From: Flavobacterium aquidurense
GTDB taxonomy: Bacteria > Bacteroidota > Bacteroidia > Flavobacteriales > Flavobacteriaceae
Assembly (NCBI RefSeq): GCF_001404985.1
Contig: NZ_JRLF01000008.1
Location: 1-64,000, forward strand
Length of the DNA stretch: 64,000 bases
Direction: 5' to 3'
Within the stretch, counting starts at the first letter, position 1, and the number at the start of each line of letters is the position of its first letter. The position numbers and the translations under genes were made by a program. The notes below the pieces were generated by a model. The model did no database searches and was not told the origin of the DNA. It was given only the letters and a program-made list of their open reading frames with translations. Shown here one piece after another: positions 54,847 through 61,395 of the stretch.

Positions 54847-57800
54847 TTAATATATTGCGATTTTCTCCGTTACCAGTTCCAACAATGCTTTTAAACCGCT
54901 GTCGAGTGAAATCTCATTTTTCTTTTTTTCATAGATATCATTGCTGCACAAAATTTCAATTTCTAAAGCGTTCTTAAATAAAATAGCTTTCATCGAAACC
55001 GTATTTGATAACGTTTTATAGTGTTCTGCAGTTACTTTTACCTCATTTGTCCCTGTTTCTTTAACATAATTTTCATCTAGTAAAAAATTATAACTTCCCA
55101 CCACATTTTGGTCAATATCCTTTTGCAAATTATGCTGCACTTCTTCTCTAATAATTTCATAAGGAGTCAATTGATGTAATCTTGCTTCTAAATAATTCTC
55201 GTAAGCAGAAAAGATATAATCCTGATTAAAATCATAATGGCCTTTCAGTTTTTTATAAGGTACAGGCAATCCATTATTGATAACACCCGGTAATAACTCT
55301 AAATTAATTCCCGGAATAACGGCTTCACGGCAGGTTACTAAAATTGTAAACAAATCTTTAAATTCGATAGCAGCTTTAGTTAGTAAAAATTGATATAAGC
55401 CATTACATAAGGCATTAACAGGCAAATTCATTTTTTTGCTCAGCGCTGTTATTTCATCAAATCGGGCACCTGTAATCCTGATTTTTTGCGAAACAGGATG
55501 ATTGTTTTTTTCAATGCTGCTCGCATGGTCATATAAGAATCCAGTATTGAGCGTATTTGTCCAATATTCTTTCTCTCTTCGTCCATCTGCAGAAGCAAGA
55601 AAATTTTTCTGCCATTCGATGAATTTAAAATAATGGACATAAGCAACACCTGGCAGATTGATATGATTTTCAAAATAATCTGTTAATTCTTTATGTACTA
55701 TTTTTGTTGAATAATCATCCAGTAAAGAATGGTGAATACATAAATACACCTCTGCCGTACCTGTATTTGCATCTACTAAAAGGTTTACTCTTATTAATTC
55801 TTCATTAAGTATATCGTAGGCTTTATTATAATTTGAAACAATTTGTTTAGAAATCTCATCCTCATCATTATTATTCAAAATGGTGAATTTAATTTTTTGA
55901 TCTTTCGCTAAAATAAATCTTTGAACCAGCTTATTATCCTCAAGTTCATATCGCATACATAAGGATGGAAATCTGGAAATTAAATCCCTAAATTCATTTT
56001 CAAAATTATTTTCCTGAAATTCCGAAACTTTAAATTTTAATACTACCTGCGAAAAATCAAGCTTTGTATAAACGCGCTGGTTAAATGAAAGTTCAGATTG
56101 CTGATTGATTTTTATTTCACCTGCCACAGCGTTTTGTAAAGTGTTATCTCCAGTATTTTCAATAGTACTAACATCAGATTTTATCATTTTTGCCAAATCT
56201 TCTAAAACCGGATGATGCAGAAGATCTGTGATTTTCAAATAAAAGCCGGCACTTTTTAATTGCGTAATTATTTGAATCGATTTAATAGAGTCGCCTCCCA
56301 AATTATAAAAGCTGTCCTTTATGCTTATCATATCATGTTTCAGAACATCTGAACAAATAGAAACCAAAAGTTTCTCTTCTTTAGTTCTTGGCGCAACATA
56401 TTCTTCCTTAATTAAATCCTTTAATTGTATTGCCGGCAAAGATGATCTGTCGACCTTTCCGTTTGTTGTTAAAGGAATTTCTTCTACTTGAACATAATAA
56501 CCCGGAAGCATATAATCAGGTAAAAGAGCGCTTAAATTTTGCTGTAAAACCTTTTTGTCCAAAACAATATCCGAAATGTAATACGCCACAATATTTTTAT
56601 CCTTATCTACTATTACAACAGACTGGCGTATTGTTTTTTCGAGTGAAAGGGCTTTTTCAATTTCACCTAACTCAATTCTGTGACCTCTGATCTTTACCTG
56701 ATCATCCTGTCTGCCTTTATATTCAATATCACCACCAGATATCCATCGCCCAATATCACCTGATTTATACATGCGTTCTCCCGCAATAAAAGGGTTATTT
56801 GTAAATTTCTCCAAAGTCAGTTCCGGACGGTTAAGATATCCTCGTGCCAGACCAGCGCCTACCACATACAGTTCTCCAAACACGCCTTCAGGAACCAGCT
56901 GTTTTGAGGCATCTAATATGTAGCAGCTTAAAGTAGGAATAGTTTTTCCTATGTTTGACTGCTCAAAATTGATCTCTTTTTCGCCAATCTCTTTATAAGT
57001 AACATGAACAGTCGTCTCTGTAATGCCATACATGTTAATAAGCTTTGCTGTAGGATACTTTTTATGCCAATTAAATAACAGAAACGGATTTAGTGCTTCT
57101 CCTCCAAAAATTATGTTTCTTAGTTTAAAATCACGCTTTTTAATTGACTTTTCACAATCTATCAGGTTATAAAATGCTGATGGGGTTTGATTAAGTATAG
57201 TAACAGACTGATCGTATAATAATTCTAAAAACTCCGGTGTGTTTTGTGCTACTTCTTTTGGTACCACTATTAGCTTACCGCCATAAAGCAAAGCACCGTA
57301 CATTTCCCAAACCGAAAAATCAAAACTATAAGAATGAAACATAGTCCAGATATCATTTTCATTGAAATCGAATAAAGGTTTATCAGTAAAAAACAGTCTT
57401 ACAACATTTCTGTGCTCTAATAATGTTCCTTTTGGATTACCTGTTGTTCCTGAGGTATATATAACATAGGCAAGATGATGTGGTTCAATATATTTTTCAA
57501 GATTTGCTGTTGACAGTTCTTGTTGCTTTGCACTAAATTTTGCCAGTTCTTCCTGACCTATTACCACCTTACATTTACTATCCTTTTCTATATAAGATAT
57601 TCTTTCCTCAGGATAATTTATATCTATAGGCACATAAGCTGCCCCGGATTTTAAAATTCCTAAAATTACCACAATCATTTGCTCAGATCTATCCAGTTTT
57701 ATTCCTATCAAATCATCCGGTACAATATTGTATTCTTTTTTCAGGTATAGTCCTAATTGATTTGCCTGATTATTAAGCGCTCTGTAGCTTAAAGTTTTAT

Positions 57801-59472
57801 CCTGAAAAACTACTGCTATATTATCCGGAGTTTTTTCGGCTTGTTCTTCAAACAAATCAACAATTGTTTTATCTTTCGGATAGTTTGCCGCAACATCACT
57901 AAAACCGTTTAATAATTGCGTTTTTTCAGCTTCTGTTAAATAATTTATATTTTTAATTTGCTTGTTTTCATGTAACGAAACTTCAGCTAAAATTTGTCTG
58001 AAATGCTGTAAAAATTTAATAACCGACTCACTTTCGTAAATATCATTATTAAAATTTAATACCAAATTCAGGTCGTCTCCTACTTCAGTAAAATGAAATT
58101 CAAAATCACATTTACATCTCTTGGTACCTAAATTTTTAATTTCATCTGATTTTTCTTCCCGAAATGTTTCATTCTTCGATGCTATATTATTGTATGTAAC
58201 AGAGATATCGTATAATGAATTCCTGCTCAAATCTTTTTGAAGATTCAAATCAGATACCAGAAGATCAAACGGATAATCCTGATATTCATAAGCCGATAAG
58301 GTATTTTCTTTTAATTGTTTAAAAAAAGAAAGAAAGGTATCATTTTCATCGATCTGACTTCTTAAAACCAATGTTTTGGCATAATATCCTATTTGATTGT
58401 GAAGTACTTTTTCCTGCCTTCCTGATATTGGAAAACCAATAACAATATCTTTTTCATTTGTATACTTGTTAATCAATACTTTGACAACAGCCAAAACTGC
58501 TATAAAAAAGCTGCTTTTTTCTGACTGTGCCATTTTTCGCAAATTAACCAGGACATCAGACGAAATATTTGTTTCCAGCGAATACCCGTTGAACGTTTTA
58601 AATCTTGGTCTCTTTTTAAAACTTAACAAATCCAGAACAGGCAATTTACCTGATAACTTACTTAGCCAATATTCTTTGTGTTTTTGTAAACTGCCATCCA
58701 GGATTATTTTAGATTCCCAAGTAGCAAAATCTTTATACTGAATTTTAATTTCGTCTAAACTGGGACGATTTCCGGTTATCAGGGCTTCATAATAAAGTGT
58801 TATTTCTTTTTCTAATATCTCCATCGACCAGCCATCACAAATAATATGATGAATATTAAAATAAAAAACATACGTTTCATCTGATATCTGAAAAAGCGAA
58901 ATCCTTAACAGTGGCCCGTTTTCTAAATCAAAAGCCTGATTTGAATCCAAATGGATTGCCTCAGAAATCATCTTCTCGTAATTTGAGTTGTTCCTCAGAT
59001 CTTCGATTTGCACCTTGAATGCAAGTTCGCTTCTGTCCAGTACAATTTGTTTTAAAATTCCGTGATCATCCAATTTAAAAATAGTTCTCAATATCTCATG
59101 CCTGTCAATAACACAATTTATTGCTTGAATAAACAGTTTCCTGTCAGAGATACCGTTTAAAACTTTTTGCAGCGGCATATTGTGTGCAATTGATCCTTCT
59201 TTGATCTGGCTGGCAAACCATATACCTCTCTGACCTGAAGAAGCTAAATAACTATCTGATTTTTCGACTAATGAAATAGCAGAATCGCCACATTCTTTTT
59301 TATTTTTTAAAAAATTTATAATTTCATTTTTGTTGTCTTTAATCTTCTTTAAGACATCTGAAGAAATTTTATTTTTAAACGATATTATTTCTATATTTTC
59401 CTCCTTGTTAAGTACTAATTGTATATCATCATTATGTAGATCCTTAAAAAGGTTTTCGATTTCTTTTTTCAT
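54847..59472 (-). CDS. NRPS-2: TubC docking-C-A-T-divergent C-like domain, predicted threonine module
   Basis: A 1541-aa synthetase. Residues ~1-58 (IENLFKDLHNDDIQLVLN, then SDVLKKIKDNKNEIINFLKN) fit a TubC-type N-terminal docking domain, which receives a chain from an upstream partner. Then C (about 75-500, HHIICDGWSME), A (about 530-1020: YVIYTSGTTGNPKGTL, NMYGITETTV, KSGDIGRW, KIRGHRIELGE), T (about 1050-1120, YNLGGDSIKSIQ) and a ~400-aa C-like domain. Pocket residues D-F-W-N-I-G-M-V-H-K equal the canonical Thr code. The last domain carries HHSLLDD instead of HHxxxDG and PGVINNGLPV in the C5 position, lacks the epimerase HHxxxDxxSW pattern, and is unusual. The T domain's GGDSI motif is of the kind often seen before epimerases. 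Confidence 0.92.
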   Translation of the reverse strand: MKKEIENLFKDLHNDDIQLVLNKEENIEIISFKNKISSDVLKKIKDNKNEIINFLKNKKECGDSAISLVEKSDSYLASSGQRGIWFASQIKEGSIAHNMPLQKVLNGISDRKLFIQAINCVIDRHEILRTIFKLDDHGILKQIVLDRSELAFKVQIEDLRNNSNYEKMISEAIHLDSNQAFDLENGPLLRISLFQISDETYVFYFNIHHIICDGWSMEILEKEITLYYEALITGNRPSLDEIKIQYKDFATWESKIILDGSLQKHKEYWLSKLSGKLPVLDLLSFKKRPRFKTFNGYSLETNISSDVLVNLRKMAQSEKSSFFIAVLAVVKVLINKYTNEKDIVIGFPISGRQEKVLHNQIGYYAKTLVLRSQIDENDTFLSFFKQLKENTLSAYEYQDYPFDLLVSDLNLQKDLSRNSLYDISVTYNNIASKNETFREEKSDEIKNLGTKRCKCDFEFHFTEVGDDLNLVLNFNNDIYESESVIKFLQHFRQILAEVSLHENKQIKNINYLTEAEKTQLLNGFSDVAANYPKDKTIVDLFEEQAEKTPDNIAVVFQDKTLSYRALNNQANQLGLYLKKEYNIVPDDLIGIKLDRSEQMIVVILGILKSGAAYVPIDINYPEERISYIEKDSKCKVVIGQEELAKFSAKQQELSTANLEKYIEPHHLAYVIYTSGTTGNPKGTLLEHRNVVRLFFTDKPLFDFNENDIWTMFHSYSFDFSVWEMYGALLYGGKLIVVPKEVAQNTPEFLELLYDQSVTILNQTPSAFYNLIDCEKSIKKRDFKLRNIIFGGEALNPFLLFNWHKKYPTAKLINMYGITETTVHVTYKEIGEKEINFEQSNIGKTIPTLSCYILDASKQLVPEGVFGELYVVGAGLARGYLNRPELTLEKFTNNPFIAGERMYKSGDIGRWISGGDIEYKGRQDDQVKIRGHRIELGEIEKALSLEKTIRQSVVIVDKDKNIVAYYISDIVLDKKVLQQNLSALLPDYMLPGYYVQVEEIPLTTNGKVDRSSLPAIQLKDLIKEEYVAPRTKEEKLLVSICSDVLKHDMISIKDSFYNLGGDSIKSIQIITQLKSAGFYLKITDLLHHPVLEDLAKMIKSDVSTIENTGDNTLQNAVAGEIKINQQSELSFNQRVYTKLDFSQVVLKFKVSEFQENNFENEFRDLISRFPSLCMRYELEDNKLVQRFILAKDQKIKFTILNNNDEDEISKQIVSNYNKAYDILNEELIRVNLLVDANTGTAEVYLCIHHSLLDDYSTKIVHKELTDYFENHINLPGVAYVHYFKFIEWQKNFLASADGRREKEYWTNTLNTGFLYDHASSIEKNNHPVSQKIRITGARFDEITALSKKMNLPVNALCNGLYQFLLTKAAIEFKDLFTILVTCREAVIPGINLELLPGVINNGLPVPYKKLKGHYDFNQDYIFSAYENYLEARLHQLTPYEIIREEVQHNLQKDIDQNVVGSYNFLLDENYVKETGTNEVKVTAEHYKTLSNTVSMKAILFKNALEIEILCSNDIYEKKKNEISLDSGLKALLELVTEKIAIY

Positions 59473-59755
59473 TGTGCTAAGATTTTTCGTGATGCTTAAA
59501 GTGTGATGGCTATGTAATGCTATTTTACAGAGACAAATTATTGTTACATTATATTTTTGACTGATTCAAAACTGTGGTTGTATTTTACAGTTGCGTGGTA
59601 TTAAATACCTCTTACGTTTTTAATCTCATTGACTCTGTTTATCTGGAGAACTACTCGTCAAAGCGATTCAAAAATCTGTTGTCTGCACAGCTACTTTTAT
59701 AGTAGTTTCTCTAAAAAGTAACTGTGTGGTTCAACAACATACATGAAATTGTTTT
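59473..59755 (-). other. 283-bp gap inside the NRPS operon
   Basis: No open frame, and no MbtH-like gene. It contains a small palindrome GGTATTAAATACC near 59597-59609 and, on the minus strand, TTTTG followed about 23 nt later by an imperfect TAATTTG box. An internal promoter or leader RNA ahead of NRPS-2 is possible. All other gene junctions of the operon are under 60 bp. Confidence 0.4.
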
Positions 59756-61360
59756 TTAGTATTCAATTGTTTTTTCACCAAACAATCTTTCTGCATCTAT
59801 TCCTCTTTTAATACATTCATTTACCAATTTGTTAGATTCTACTATTGGTCTTGATTCATCTGTATATTTTATAGAACTAATAAATTGCAGCCACGGCTCC
59901 AGCCCCATTGCGTAAACAAATACATTTTTAGGATTAAAAATATCTACCAGTGAGATTCCCTGATCAAAATTACATCCTGCTAACCTCCTTGAAAAGTCTT
60001 TATCTCTTTCTAATTTTTCTGAAAGTAATGGTCCGTAAAGCCATGATAATGGAGCACCATCACATTCCATACCCAGAAATAGTATGTCTACATCACCCAT
60101 AATATTATGAATTCTTTCATATATTTTTGGTTCGATATTGCAGGAGTCTGCCACAAATAATACTTTAAAATCATTATGAAGTTTTACATGGTAGCACAGT
60201 TTCGTTCTAATATCAATATCTGAGTGTTCGCCCAGAAAAGGCAGCCCGGTAATGGTACACTTATCCATTTCGATGCTTTCCATATCATCTAATTCAATTA
60301 CGTTATCGAAACCAATATTTTTAAACATCAGTCTTAAATTAGGATCCTGAAGATTTCCTTTTCCGCTACTTGGGATTATGATGTTTTTGATCGAATGACG
60401 CAATTGCAGTAATGTCTCCAATAAGATATGATCCTGATGATTATGGGTTATCAAAACATAGTCTATTTTCTCTGGAAGATCGTTTATTGTATATCGCTTT
60501 ACATCTGTTTCGTAGCCGTCGTAACTGATTACCGGATCAATTAAAATAGAAATTTCATCTGTTTCAACCAAAACACATGCATGTCCAAAATATCTGGTTC
60601 TAACGCCTTTATTGGCATATTTTTCATATGCATCAGGTGCCTGATCTGTAAAAAATGAATCAAACAAACCTTCCTGCCCGGTTAAAATTCCCAGGGTATT
60701 TTTGATCGTGTCATAATCAGAAGGAATTCTTTTCATTTTAAATAATTCATCAATAAGATTTGATTTAAAAGGCAGGTCTAAATGAATTAAATTATCATCA
60801 TTTAATCTTGGTGTACTTAAAACAAATGACCTGGAGTCATCCGCTTCTACCAATTGTAAAGAGATGGATTGCGAAGATTCTTCATAATATTTACTTTTAT
60901 ACAGTAAAGCTTCAAAAAACCTGAAATTGGGATTATTATTTAAATCATAATATAATTCAACAAATCCTCTTAGAATTTCAGGAACTTTTTCATATAAAGC
61001 ATCCAGAGAATATCCTTTTGCCTCTCTTTTCAGCATATCCGTAAGTTCTATTATCGCTTCACGAAATTCAAGCACGTCAGTTCTGCTGTCGAGTGTTGCA
61101 TTATACAATTCTTTAATTTCATCAACACGACCTCCGTTGTAATCGATAAATGGCCCTCCTAACATTTTGGGGTCTTTTACCGCGGCGGCATGTATTTTAG
61201 GATTCTTAATATAAGATTCCATAATTTTTAAATGTCTGTCTTTTATATTCATGGCCGCTGTGGCAGGAGATACTAAATGAGGCCAGGCATACCATCTGTC
61301 AATTAGTCCCTCAATTGCAACATTTAATTTTAAATAACGGTCTTTGTTTATTGTGCTCAT
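59756..61360 (-). CDS. CmlA-like diiron beta-hydroxylase acting on T-domain-bound amino acid
   Basis: A 534-aa protein matching the plan of CmlA, the non-haem diiron monooxygenase that beta-hydroxylates p-aminophenylalanine bound to the chloramphenicol NRPS. An N-terminal ~245-residue helical/beta domain (DRWYAWPHLVSPATAAMNI) precedes a metallo-beta-lactamase fold: ligands HNHQDH at 306-311, GEHSD with Glu 378/His 379, ADS with Asp 405 and GMECDGAP with Glu 432. From memory the CmlA ligands have nearly the same numbering (532 aa). A generic MBL hydrolase label would miss this. It is placed 35 bp after NRPS-3, so the likely target is the residue loaded by that T domain. No signal peptide; cytoplasmic. 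Confidence 0.87.
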   Translation of the reverse strand: MSTINKDRYLKLNVAIEGLIDRWYAWPHLVSPATAAMNIKDRHLKIMESYIKNPKIHAAAVKDPKMLGGPFIDYNGGRVDEIKELYNATLDSRTDVLEFREAIIELTDMLKREAKGYSLDALYEKVPEILRGFVELYYDLNNNPNFRFFEALLYKSKYYEESSQSISLQLVEADDSRSFVLSTPRLNDDNLIHLDLPFKSNLIDELFKMKRIPSDYDTIKNTLGILTGQEGLFDSFFTDQAPDAYEKYANKGVRTRYFGHACVLVETDEISILIDPVISYDGYETDVKRYTINDLPEKIDYVLITHNHQDHILLETLLQLRHSIKNIIIPSSGKGNLQDPNLRLMFKNIGFDNVIELDDMESIEMDKCTITGLPFLGEHSDIDIRTKLCYHVKLHNDFKVLFVADSCNIEPKIYERIHNIMGDVDILFLGMECDGAPLSWLYGPLLSEKLERDKDFSRRLAGCNFDQGISLVDIFNPKNVFVYAMGLEPWLQFISSIKYTDESRPIVESNKLVNECIKRGIDAERLFGEKTIEY

Positions 61361-61395
61361 TTTGATTTAAGTTTTAACGGTCTATATTTTTTTTA

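Noticed and set aside
54847..56200. Epimerase domain at the end of NRPS-2
   Set aside because: Despite the GGDSI T domain, the HHxxxDxxSW pattern and other epimerase motifs are not visible; called a divergent C-like domain instead.
59473..59755. A hidden MbtH-like gene in the NRPS gap
   Set aside because: No frame of about 70 codons on either strand and no NxExQxSxWP-type motif; none is seen elsewhere in the window.
59756..61360. Ordinary metallo-beta-lactamase or beta-lactam resistance enzyme
   Set aside because: The ~245-residue N-terminal domain and extra carboxylate ligands (GEH, GMEC) fit CmlA-type hydroxylases, not MBL hydrolases.
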